From positions 147,183 to 211,182 of the forward strand of contig CAKOGP040000113.1 in NCBI GenBank assembly GCA_933822405.4: a stretch of DNA of 64,000 nt, written 5' to 3'. Positions within the stretch are counted from its first letter, which is position 1. The number at the start of each line of letters is the position of its first letter. Positions 1 through 10,254 of the stretch are shown piece by piece. Below the pieces are notes generated by a model. It was given only the letters and a program-made list of their open reading frames with translations. It ran no database searches and was not told the origin of the DNA. Origin of the DNA: Cylindrotheca closterium (taxonomy: Eukaryota > Bacillariophyta > Bacillariophyceae > Bacillariales > Bacillariaceae). Position numbers and translations under genes: made by a program.

Positions 1-1766
1 AGCAAGAACTTGCTGCACTTCCGTGCTGAGTGTATTCCATGAGATTTGCAGTGTGGACGAAGAGGAAAGCTTATCCGACAGGCAGCTATTTATCAGTGTT
101 GCTGTCATTGTCGTCTGTGGACTGGTCAAGTCTCTGATTCGCCATTTTCAAATCAGGTGGCTTCCAGAAGCGGCTGGATGCGTTCTTGTTGGTGGTAAGT
201 TCATTGGCGATTTTATTGTCAGCACGACTGTCTCGCTCATCTCAACCACCGCTTTCCTTTTCTCACCAACTAGTGGGCGCGGGTTGGGCTATCTCTTACT
301 TCCCTCACCACGCCTTTAGTTTCGATGATCACTGGTTTCTACGTGTAATGGTGCCTCCTATCATTTTCGAAGCAGCTTTGAGCATTGACAAACGCGCCTT
401 CAATCGACATGTAGTTCCTATTCTGTTGTTTTCATCGTTTGGAACACTGTTTGCAACCTTGATGACAGCTAGTATTGTCCATAATCTCAGTCAGATGCTG
501 GACTGCCGAACGATTCCATTCATTGAGTCTATGACGTTTGGTGCATTGATCTCTTCGATTGATCCAATTGCTGTTCTTAGTGTCCTCAACAACATGGGGA
601 TGACTGATACAGATACAATCTACGTTCTAATTTTTGGAGAATCGCTACTGAATGACGGTATTGCCATTGTTCTTTTCGACACTTTGTTACATTTTTTGGA
701 TGAGAATATGAAGGGCGATGTGTATGCAGTTGCTGCGGCTGGCATTCACTTTATGGTCGTGGCAATTGGTTCACTCTTGGTCGGTCTCGGTTCTGGAATT
801 TGCTGCGCTCTATACTACTGGATCATGCATGGTTGCCAGCAACCTTTGGTGGAGATCCTTACCTTCTGCTGCTGGGCACTTTTGCCATACTATATCTGCG
901 ATGGTATTGATTGGTCTGGTATTGTAGCTGTTGTGGCTGCTGGTTTCGTAATGGATATGTTTGTAGTGGGACAGCATCACCAGCTGGAGGAGAAAATTGC
1001 AGTCGATTCCAACTTCGAATCGAACGGACCTCGACGACGCAAGGTTCGACCGGTGTTTGGAAGAGAAGGGCATCTATCTCCCGAGGCGAAACTGCATATT
1101 CATTTTGTGACAGAAATCATGGCTACAATGATGGAGACAGCTATTTTTGCATACCTTGGACTCTTTCTGTTCAGCGCTCGATACCATTGGAATTTTTCCC
1201 TTTCCTTTATTGCAATTTTTGCGTGCTTGGTTGGGCGAGCAGTTATGATTCCATCCTTGAGCATTGTTGCGAACTGGTTCACCAGAAGGGAGCACAAGAA
1301 TTCGGGTTGCTGTTCCCCGCAACTTCCAGTATCGGAACCAGGCGAAACAAAGCAACCGAACGCTGCTGGTGTTATTGTCGACAAAAAGATGCAACTAGTC
1401 CTGTGGTTTGCTGGCTTGCGTGGAGCAATGTCGTTTGCTCTCGTGGAGAGTATCCCACTTTATGATCCAGTCAGTGGCGAAGGTACCAAATTGAAGTCAG
1501 AATTGAAAGCTATGACATCGGCTTGCATCATATTTACGGTATTCGTGCTTGGAGGCCTAACCTACTACATGATGGAATTTCTGGGGTTGGCACCATCGAC
1601 CGGTACCTCTAGCACCGACGGAAATAGCGGGCAAGAAATGGTATCTTTGATGACTAGTACCGGTAATGAAGAAGACTACGAAGAACCAGAGGAAAAGAGT
1701 ATGATGATGGACAAGAAAGAAACACCTCCAAGGGGCAACAGATTTCGACAAAGAATAAGGGAATAG
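1..1766 (+). CDS. Na+/H+ exchanger (NHE/SLC9 family), 5' end outside window
   Basis: Membrane antiporter exchanging Na+ or K+ for H+. The reading frame is open from base 2, so the N terminus lies upstream. I infer exons 2-194 and 274-1766 with a 79-nt phase-1 intron (donor GTAAGT, acceptor CTAG), giving at least 561 residues. Joining the exons restores the first helix run into VGAGWAISYF. Family signatures are the amiloride-region PPIIFEAAL, then DPIAVLSVL and FGESLLNDGIAIVLF in the ion-binding helices, and LWFAGLRGAMSFAL near the end of the membrane domain. A short hydrophilic, acidic tail follows. About ten hydrophobic segments are visible. The family is clear. Whether it acts at the plasma membrane or an endomembrane cannot be told without the N terminus. 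Confidence 0.9.
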
Positions 1767-1861
1767 ACATATATAGACATAATCTAGAGCACGACAATAC
1801 GCTATGCATATTTTCAATTGATCCATTGACTCGGAAAATTGGGGAAAAATGAAAATGTATT

Positions 1862-2377
1862 TTAGTTGTTCTTGTTCTCTTCCACAATGTCGCTAAAGAT
1901 CATGGGGTCTGATCGAATAAGCTGTTCCTTGAAAAGTTCAGCTCGTTCAAATGGGTACTTTCCACACATGGCTTTTCCACTTTGACTCGCTTGTTGAAAG
2001 ACAGTAGAAGCTTGATCTTCATCCATATCTTCCAAGACGGCGCACATGCGTTCGACGACATGCACTGCATCGTAGGATTCGTCAGAAATAAGCATCAGCT
2101 TGTACATTGGGGCATCTTCAAATTCCTCGTCGCGTCGGCTGATGGGATCATGTGTCTTAGAAGTTTGCTGAGCCTTTGACTTTTGTTTTGACCTGGTCTC
2201 AGTCTTTTGTGCTTGCTTGATAGCTGGCTTGGCGATTGCTGCACCGCCACCAGAGTCTCCTTCCCGTTCTCCAGCGAATAGAATACTTCTTTGGCGAGAA
2301 GAGAAGGTCAAGGGAGTGAACGACGATGCCATGTGCATGACAGCTAGTAGAACTGCGATAAGTGTAAGCTTCATCAT
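1862..2377 (-). CDS. plastid-targeted ClpS-like Clp protease adaptor
   Basis: Single-exon protein of 171 residues starting at tandem ATG codons. Residues 1-20 form a signal peptide ending ASSF, followed by an Arg/Ser-rich transit stretch, so plastid import is expected. A low-complexity Lys/Gln linker (about 45-80) leads to a ClpS fold at about 90-165: YKLMLISDES, then the AVLEDMDEDQAS helix and SGKAMCGKYPFERAEL. ClpS adaptors bind the Clp chaperone N-domain and deliver N-degron substrates. The usual Asn-Asp of the pocket reads Ser98-Asp99, and the His pair of the VHHNG segment is replaced by Ser131-Gln132, so classical N-degron recognition looks weakened. A ClpS-derived protein with another cargo is possible. 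It is convergent with the exchanger gene. Confidence 0.75.
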   Translation of the reverse strand: MMKLTLIAVLLAVMHMASSFTPLTFSSRQRSILFAGEREGDSGGGAAIAKPAIKQAQKTETRSKQKSKAQQTSKTHDPISRRDEEFEDAPMYKLMLISDESYDAVHVVERMCAVLEDMDEDQASTVFQQASQSGKAMCGKYPFERAELFKEQLIRSDPMIFSDIVEENKNN

Positions 2378-2563
2378 GATTGAATTTCAAGTGGATTGTC
2401 TTTTTGTTTGTATTTGTTTCTGTCGTGTGACCGAGTGTTGATGTCTGTCAACGAATTTCGATTTCCTTCAACGTGGGATTTGTGGTTACGCGTGGAGTCC
2501 AACCAGTCAACCCATCAAAACTCGAGGGCATCCGAAACATGAAATCTCAAATACAGATTTCCA

Positions 2564-4794
2564 ATGCGGCTGAGGCCTTTGATTGCATTGACGCCCATCG
2601 CACTTCAGTTTAGATCTGTTCGAAGTCTGAGCATGTCGTATCGAGGGGGAAGAGGACGAGGCGGTTCGCGCGGTGGTAACAGAGGTGGTGGTGGTGGTAG
2701 AGGAGAATATTATAAGAACAAGTACGGACGCGGTGTACGAGGAGGAGGAGGTCGAGGTCAAGCTGATGATACTCCAAGAACTGCACCGGGGGGAGGATTA
2801 TATTCGGATTTGATCAACTGCCTAGAACGTCTAGATGGCAAGAGTTACGGTGCATATCACGATTTGGATACCCCGCTCGACCGTGGATGGGTGAACAGCG
2901 ACTTTGGATTTTCGTTGTTTGTCGAGAGGGCCCAGTCAGATCCCTTTGCCGCTCCTACCCGCTGCCGAATCATAATTGACGGTGCAACAGCAGCATTTCC
3001 AGTAAGTCTATACTCCAACAGGATCCGCTCTGTGGCTCTTTCCGATTACCTACTACGAGCGTTGCATGCCAATTGCAAGAAACTTGGTGCCGACGAAGCA
3101 ATGGGGGGCAAGGGTTGGAGTGGTCCGAAAGGAGGAGATATGCAAGTGCTAGAGCCATGTCAACATGTTCTGGAACAATCTGCAGTTAGGGTCGATGAAA
3201 GGGGAAATGTAGTTGTCCAAATGAGCGTTAATCTTCCTGCAAGAGGCAGAAACATTCTGGGATTGGCAGCAAAAGAGATATTTGCCAAGACGCTGCCTTC
3301 GATGATCGAAAAGAGTCTACTCCTCAAGTCACTGCAGGCACAAAGACTTCAAAGCCATGTTGATTCGATTGAAGATCAAGTTTGGCTTCAGAAGGAGCTG
3401 GAATCAAAGAATTTGATCGCATTCCTGAGGAATGGAGCACTTCTACCTCGGATTTCCGGTGTCGATGATCGGCCGATGGATTCACAGAAGGCTGTTCCAT
3501 TTGAATCTCCACAACGACTAGAAGTCTCATTTCGACTGCCAAATGCAGGAACTACAGTCACAGGAATGGGGATTCCGAAGGGCATCTCACTGATTTGTGG
3601 TGGTGGCTTCCATGGGAAATCCACACTCTTGCAGGCTCTACAAGTTGGAGTGTATCCAAAAATTCCTGGCGACGGCCGTGAATTCTGTGTCACCTCACCA
3701 AATGCCATGAAGATTAGGGCCGAGGATGGGAGGAATATTCAGTCCTGCGATATTAGCAGCTTTATCAATAATCTTCCATTCGGAAAGGACACGGCATGTT
3801 TTGACACGGCTGACGCTAGTGGATCGACGAGTCAGGCTGCGAATATTGTAGAGGTGAGTGATTGGTGTATTTGCTTGTATTGGGTGCTGGGATTATTTAA
3901 GCTCGACAGTCGTTTTACCATGGCCGTTGTCAGCGCGTTTGGATCCCAATAATAATATTTCGTATTCATGAAATGAAAAATTCGAGGAGTTGATGCAGTG
4001 GCGGTTGTCAGAGAGCATCTTGGCTCCATCAAGCTGTATCAAGCGTCAAAGTTATTACTCCTACACTGACTCACTGATTATTTTGCATTTTGGTACAGGC
4101 GATTGAAATTGGAGCGAATACATTACTCCTCGACGAGGATACTTGCGCAACAAACTTTATGATCAGGGACTCAAAAATGATGCAACTTGTGGCTCCAGAT
4201 AAAGAACCCATCACTCCATTTGTGTCAATAGTGCGGTCATTGTATGATGAACACGGCATTTCCACAGTTCTGGTAGTTGGAGGTGCCGGGGATTTCTTTG
4301 AGCCTGCGGACAACGTTCTAGTTCTAGATTGTTATAAATGCAACGATATGACCCAGAGGGCGAAAGAGATTGTTGTCAACGCACAAGACTCAAGACAAGC
4401 TTTACCAGCCAAAAAAGAATTCCGTGCGGCACGGCAGCGCTCTCTTATTGGAAATAAGATTGCTGCAAATGGGAAAGTAAAGGTTTTATCTCAGCAGAGG
4501 ATTTCTTACGGCGAATCGGAGCTGGACATTTCCTTTTTAGAGCAAGTCGTTGTTAAATCGCAATCTGCAGCCATCTTGAATGGTCTTCAGTATCTATCGA
4601 CTCAGAACCATTCAAATCAAACCCTCAAAGAATCGCTACTTGCTCTGGAAAAGAAACTTGACAGTGAAGGTCTGAGTTCTTTGACTCCGGCGCAGTTCAA
4701 TGGTGGGATGTCTAGAGTGAGGATGCTTGAAATTGGGGCCGCTGTCAATCGACTAAGACGCCCTAATACACTTGTGCAAGGGCAAGTCAGATAA
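2564..4794 (+). CDS. RGG-box predicted ATPase of the ABC class (ABC_ATPase family)
   Basis: Exons 2564-3853 and 4099-4794, phase-0 intron of 245 nt (GTGAGT to TACAG), 661 residues. An N-terminal Arg/Gly-rich tract (about residues 27-65) precedes the ABC-class ATPase region, which starts at YSDLINCLERLDGKSYGAY. Walker A is GGGFHGKST at about 346-354, and Walker B is LLLDEDT at 439-445, just after the intron. No transmembrane segment is seen. The family (COG3044/PF09818 type) is soluble and its biochemical role is poorly known; the RGG tract suggests RNA binding, by inference. The stretch ahead of the RGG box could be a weak organelle presequence, or translation could begin at the internal Met of MSYRGG at 2633. 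The intron is longer than most here. Confidence 0.85.
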
Positions 4795-4926
4795 TAGAAT
4801 GTTCAAGAATAGTTTAACATTGCTACATTTTCACGAGATATTCTGACGTTAAGTTCCTGACGTTAAGTTCCTGAGAGTATGGTTGGTCGAACAAGCGTGG
4901 ACCAACTGGACACTTACTTTTCCCGA

Positions 4927-5901
4927 TTAATCTTTTAGGTGACGAAGCTCTGAGGGAGAATCGCCGAGACTGTTTTGGTTGGGCTGTGACATCCGCATCT
5001 GAAGTTGCTCTGTTGTCGTTATTGACAATCGGACCATACTTTGAAGTTGATCTAGCTGATCTTGCAGTGCAGCAACCTGTCTGCTTCGAGAGCAGGAGCT
5101 CATCAATCGAAGCAATCGACAGAAAATAGTGCGTTTCCTCTCCACTGGACGAAGGGTATATACAGGCACAGAGTGAGCTTTGGTCGATTTCTTCATATGG
5201 AGAGAAGGATCGGGGGAAATTTGCTTCTTGTCCTGGTACTCTGATATCGATTCAACAATAGAACTCTGGCAGTTCTCCGTTATTGTAGAGCAGTGCGACA
5301 AAGCAGCTGCTCGAGCGATGGAGTTGTACTTTGAGCTCAGAAGTTTCACCTTTTCATTTCGATTTGTCTGACCAACCTTCGATCGACGAGGGAGCAGCTG
5401 GTCATCACTCTGCGAAGGAGCGGATTCAAACGAACGGCAGGGTTCGTTCAAAACCATGACATCCGGCGGAATCGGACTTTTATCGATAATTATTGAAAGG
5501 CTGTCATCATTGTGTACGGTCGGGTGATTTGATCCTGCGAGTGACGAGGTGCCTGCGACGCATGAGATTTCGAACATCTTTTCGACAAGAGTGGTCATGT
5601 CTTCTCTGAGATTGTTTGTGTCGACTTTCAACAGGTCTCTCTCCATTGTCAAACTTGATACCTTCTCCTTTAATGTGTCAAGCTCAGCTTCAGTACTTCG
5701 CAATGTAGATTGTACGGCGCCGTTTTCTCGCTGTAGGGAATCGATTTGGTCCAAGGCTATATAAAGATCCATACGCGAAGCTTCTTGTCGAATTCTTTCA
5801 ATCGAAGCCTTGATTGATTCGTCAAGGGATTCATCGTCCGAGTAGTCAGACACTCCAAACGCATCGTCTAAGCCAGAATGTTCCCTTAGTATCTGCTCCA
5901 T
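4927..5901 (-). CDS. coiled-coil protein of unknown function
   Basis: Intact 324-residue frame; I take the ATG at 5901 because the longer frame begins at a TTG. Residues about 30-110 are strongly heptad-like and charged (IDSLQRENGAVQ, TLKEKVSSLTMERDLL), predicting a coiled coil. The middle is Ser/Pro-rich and probably disordered. A second short amphipathic coil (VAALQDQLDQLQSMVRL) lies near the C terminus. There is no signal peptide and no membrane helix. I recognise no family. Lengths of frame and coil on the minus strand, with only unsupported fragments opposite, make it a credible gene. Confidence 0.6.
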   Translation of the reverse strand: MEQILREHSGLDDAFGVSDYSDDESLDESIKASIERIRQEASRMDLYIALDQIDSLQRENGAVQSTLRSTEAELDTLKEKVSSLTMERDLLKVDTNNLREDMTTLVEKMFEISCVAGTSSLAGSNHPTVHNDDSLSIIIDKSPIPPDVMVLNEPCRSFESAPSQSDDQLLPRRSKVGQTNRNEKVKLLSSKYNSIARAAALSHCSTITENCQSSIVESISEYQDKKQISPDPSLHMKKSTKAHSVPVYTLRPVERKRTIFCRLLRLMSSCSRSRQVAALQDQLDQLQSMVRLSITTTEQLQMRMSQPNQNSLGDSPSELRHLKD

Positions 5902-6290
5902 TTCACGCAAAAACTATGAGAGATTTCGTTCACAATGTTGTAGCTGCCGAAGCATTGTATGTGTGTAACATCGTGGAAAATATTTACAAACCCATCGTGG
6001 ACAGTTGTCAATGATTAACGGTTTTCAATTTTTCGAGGAAAACTTGAGTCCAACGAGTCCATTTATTCAAAGGTTTTCTTTAATTTCTTACACAATGCAA
6101 TCAATCGACCTTCTGCACTTTCGTACTACACATCCTTTCACTGATACACAAGAGAGAGACCAAGCGATGAAAATGAAAGAAACAAGATAAATAGGAGGTA
6201 TACATGTCTAAAAGCAATAGCCGCTTTGCGGTTTGTAGAAAATGGAATATATACCCACTTAAGCCCCGACGATGGCAAAGCAGTAGAAGT
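5902..6290. other. intergenic, no gene seen
   Basis: AT-rich spacer between the start of the coiled-coil gene and the end of asparagine synthetase, both on the minus strand. It must hold the promoter of the former and the 3' region of the latter. I see no convincing reading frame or RNA gene in it. Confidence 0.5.
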
Positions 6291-8152
6291 CTATTTCTTT
6301 TGCTTCTTTGGAGAAGGTTCGACGGCGACCGTATCGTGAGCCTCAAATTCAGTGTGGTATGCAGAGTCGTGAACGCCAGCGGCGCGTCCACTTGGATCAG
6401 CACGCTTGCTGAAAGATTCATCCCAGCTCATAGCACGTTCCGTGGAGCATGCAATAGATTTGCCACCAGGAACAGTCTTTTCAGCGGCCTCACCGGGGAA
6501 AAATTCTTCGAAAATCATTCGGTATCTATATCCCTCCTTTGTGGTGGGAGTGTTGTGTGGGAAGCGGTTGGCAGCGTTGGCAAACATCTGATCAGAGATC
6601 TCTTTTTCAGCGGTGTCCTTCAAACTGTCGACCCATCCATAACCGACACCATCACTGAACTGTTCCTTTTGTCTCCACAAGATCTCAGCGGGAAGGTACG
6701 GATCATTTGGGGTATCAAATGCCTTACGGATGGCCCATTTTTCGATTCTCTTGTTCTCGGGTGCGACACCAGGACCAGTGTGGATCATCTTTTCTTTAGG
6801 GTCCAAGTTCATAGCAACATCCAAGAAATCAGCATCAAGAAATGGAACACGTGGTTCAACTCCCCATGCACTCATTGCCTTGTTACATCGCAAACAATCA
6901 AACATATGGAGACGGCTCAACTTGTCAACAGTCTCGTCGAAGAACTCTCTCTCATTTGGGGCCTTGTGGAAGTACAAATATCCACCAAAGACCTCATCAG
7001 CTCCTTCACCACTGATAACCATCTTGATACCCATGGCCTTGATCTTACGGGCCATCAAATACATAGGAGTGGATGCACGAATGGTAGTCAAATCGTATGT
7101 CTCAAGAGTTTTGATGACATCGCGAATGGCATCCGCACCTTCCTCAATGGTGTACGTGTAGGCGTGGTGAATGGTTCCAAGCATATCAGCCACCTTTTGT
7201 GCGGCCTGAATGTCCGGTGAATTCTTAAGCCCAATAGTGAAGGAGTGTAGCTTGGGGAATTGAGGGTTACGACGAGCAATGTGTCGGGAGCAAATGGCTG
7301 CGACCAACGACGAATCCAAACCACCTGAAAGAAGAACTCCCCATGGCACATCGGACATCATACGACGAACCACAGAACGCTCAAATGCAAATCGGAGGGT
7401 ATCCTATAGGGGCGAGAAGTGGTGAGCATCATGAATAATCAGCTCAAGATAAGATTCGATCGACTACTCACGGCGTGGTACTTTTCGGTTGGCATATCAC
7501 CTCCCGGGAGCATTTCAGGAGCCCATGATGGAGTGAACCAACGAACAAATTTGCCAGCATTCTCTCCCTTACTGCAGTAAATGTGTCCAGGTGGGAAGTT
7601 TTCGAACTTGGTGCAATGGTCAATCAGACTCTTCATTTCAGATGCCAGGTAGAGTGAACCGTCGTTTCCCCACCCAATGTACAGTGGGGTGATGCCGATG
7701 TGGTCGCGAGCGGCAAAGTATGTATCAGTGTTTCTGTCATAAAGAATGAAACTGAACATACCTCGAAGATTCTTCACCATTTCGATGGTGGGTCCATGCT
7801 CGGAAAAAAGGGGGAGGATGCATTCGCAGTCAGAGCCAGTCTGGGGTTCATACTTGGTCTTAAGTTCAGCGTACAACTCTTTGAAGTTGTAGATCTCCCC
7901 ATTGGCAGCAACAATAACGCTTCCATCACGCGAGACGAGCGGCTGAGATCCAGATTCTGGATCCATAATCGCAAGACGTTCGTGGGCGATTCCGTGAGCA
8001 TGAGGAACATCTTTGCTGGGATCAGCTTCTATGACAATGTATCCAGACCAATCAGGTCCTCGGTGGCGAAGCTTGGAAGAGCATGAGATAAGCTCTTTTC
8101 TGAGATCAGACTCAGGGAGACTTGAAGAAAAGATTGCAAAGATTCCGCACAT
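6291..8152 (-). CDS. asparagine synthetase (glutamine-hydrolysing)
   Basis: ATP-dependent transfer of the glutamine amide to aspartate. Exons 8152-7472 and 7403-6291 with a 68-nt phase-0 intron (GTGAGT to TATAG), 597 residues. The start is fixed at the ATG at 8152 because it makes Cys residue 2 (MCGIFAIF); that Cys becomes the N-terminal nucleophile of the class II glutaminase domain after Met removal. The upstream in-frame TTG would bury it. RHRGPDWSG and ERLAIMDP follow in the glutaminase half, and the synthetase half carries the PP-loop SGGLDSS at 253-259 and GEGADEVFGGY. The C terminus is a basic KKQKK tail. No targeting peptide is present, so the enzyme is probably cytosolic. Confidence 0.95.
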
Positions 8153-8636
8153 TGTCAAAATCGATCGGTCACAAAAATGTGCCTTTTTGAAGCCAACAGA
8201 TATCTGCCATCAGCATAAAGGAGGGTTCGGTATCCAAGCATGTGGTTTCGATGTACTGCAATTTCAAGTATGAAACTGTACAGATTTCAGAACAAGAGAC
8301 TTGAACATTCCAGATTCCGTCCAACGGAATTCTTTTTTGGAACTGCTGCTAAGAAAGCGGTGGTGGCTGAAACAGAAATACCACTGATGCAGTACCGTTG
8401 GTACCAGGCTTTGTACGCCAAAACGTGTGATTCAGATTGGTAAGCGAGCTCATTTGTAGCCACGAAAAAGTGCCACAGGTTTGGACTTATAGTGGCAAAT
8501 GGTAAAAGAAGTAGAGTACAGGATGGCATGGCATAACCCCCTTTTATTTGAAACGACTATGACAACTACAATCACGATGCAACTTGTCATAACGAAGTTA
8601 AGATCAGTCAGTCACCAGCATTACGAAAAAGAAAAT
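8153..8636. promoter_or_regulatory. intergenic region, probable asparagine synthetase promoter
   Basis: A 484-base spacer between two minus-strand genes. It should contain the asparagine synthetase promoter and the 3' end of the phytyltransferase transcript. It carries one GGTACCAGG element (8400-8408) of a kind seen in other non-coding stretches of the window. I see no gene. Confidence 0.4.
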
Positions 8637-9932
8637 TTAAATTAGCGTATATAGACCGTACTCCAAATAGAACAAGTCCCAGACGTTTTTGTAAAACTTC
8701 TTGACGGATGACATCGAATCGGGGTTGAGTTGCCGGAATCTCAGTACCAGCATGGTTGCCAACACTGCGTGGCCTCCGAGCATTGGTACCATATTGAATG
8801 TTCCAGGCGCCGACAGCAACCCCGTGAGGATAGCATGGACATAGTTTGCAAACAAGCATAGCGAAGCACCTTGTGCAACACGTTTGACGCCAATCTGCGT
8901 GGCAAACGTTTCGATTTGGTTGGCCTAAAAGAACAGTGAACGTGAGAAAACGTCTACTTGAAGATGAAAGCAAACCAACAAAGCGACGGAAAAAGTACCT
9001 TATCTCCTTCAATATCAGGCAAATCTTTTGTTACAGCAATTACAGTGGCATATGCTGTCATGAACCGCGCTACAAAAGATACCTTGGGCGACCATGCAAA
9101 GGATGCACCAACAGCATCCTTCACAGCGTAGTAGACACCAAAGTTCAACAAAAAGCCTCTAACAGTAGCTATCGTAAGCCCAGCAAGTAGCGGATTTTTC
9201 TTTGTTCTGATAGGAGGGACGGAGTAGATGCCTCCAATGAACAATCCAAATGTATACAGTTTGAATAGAAGCTTTGGAAACAAGTTGTATCTATCGTGCA
9301 AAAGAGACACGTGAAAGGACACGACATGTGTGAGGGGTTGGGCGCTCACCATCGAATACACAGACAACCAGTACCAGTACTCACACCACGATTGGCCCGA
9401 GAACACCAGAAGCGACCACTGCAACCCAGGCGGCGCGATTTGACATTTCCCCACTTGCAACGGGAAGAAATGGTTTGTTAAGCTCATCGATTTCTTTGTC
9501 GTATATTTGATTGATTCCGACAATAAAAGCATTACCCAAAAGAAGTGCAAACATGCCAGCAATGGCACGGGGCAACATGACGCCCCAGTTTGCATTTGTA
9601 ATAGCACCGGGTGTATCAATTAGTGCACGCGTCGTTCCAGCAATGGATCCAAGGATTGTTCCTCTGATGGTATGTGGCCGGGTGAACTTGTACAGAGCAC
9701 GAAGTCTTGCTTTTATTGATCCAGATTCGATTTCTTCCCTTGCGCGAGATATCGCGTCTGGATCGAAGTCGCCTTCCACTGACATGGAAAGGACAGGAGC
9801 TTGATGATTCATCGGAATACTCCATTGTCGTGAAATTGCCAACTTTGGATGCGGCATATTGGATGCAAAGCCTTCAACATGGAATGTCGAAACTGCAGCA
9901 ACTACTAGTGTTGCCGCCAATGTATGCTTCAT
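8637..9932 (-). CDS. VTE2: homogentisate phytyltransferase (UbiA family), plastid
   Basis: Membrane prenyltransferase joining homogentisate to phytyl diphosphate, the committed step to tocopherols. Exons 9932-9385, 9290-8999 and 8924-8637; introns of 94 and 74 nt; 375 residues. The start is the ATG at 9932, giving a signal peptide ending VEGF plus a transit stretch. [13 protein letters not shown] opens the UbiA core. The first Asp-rich motif is [14 protein letters not shown], followed by LPVASGEMS; the second, [10 protein letters not shown], ends exactly at the second intron. About eight hydrophobic helices. A homogentisate solanesyltransferase is the main alternative, while chlorophyll synthase has a different first motif. 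The phytol kinase at 62162 would feed the same pathway. Confidence 0.85.
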
Positions 9933-10254
9933 CTTTTTTCTATTCCTGATTGTAGGATTGTGCCATTGACTTCGATCCCTCGATTTCGCCAAGAACCTGA
10001 CAATCATTTGTTGGGTGTCATCACCACTGACGTTCTATTCGAATGAGTCACTAAGTCAGATCAGTCCAGTCAATCAATCAGGTCAGCATGCAGTCCGTTG
10101 ATCGAATCCGTCCGTCATGCAACAATTGTAGCGTCCGTCCGTCCTGTGTCAGTTTCAAAAGTCTGTGAACAACGAACATCAATCAATCAATCATCAACGA
10201 TCTTCTTCTCTTTATTTTATTCCCACCCACATTGCTTTGACAAAAATCGGCAAC
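9933..10254. promoter_or_regulatory. divergent promoter between two plastid-protein genes
   Basis: This 322-base region separates the start codons of the phytyltransferase (minus) and the SAP-domain protein (plus), so both promoters and leaders must lie here. It contains short tandem runs such as TCCGTCCGTC (about 10106-10143) and ATCAATCAATC (about 10179-10193), and one TGAGTCA bZIP-type heptamer at 10044-10050. No TATA box is obvious. Confidence 0.4.

Noticed and set aside
6204..7220. 338-codon open frame on the plus strand
   Set aside because: It lies antisense to the asparagine synthetase coding exon and shows no domain, targeting signal or splice support; the opposite frame is a certain gene.
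10044..10050. TGAGTCA/TGACTCA heptamers in several divergent promoters (also 23184, 33656, 56701)
   Set aside because: About eight copies are expected by chance in 64 kb and I count roughly that number, including copies inside introns, so no enrichment can be claimed.
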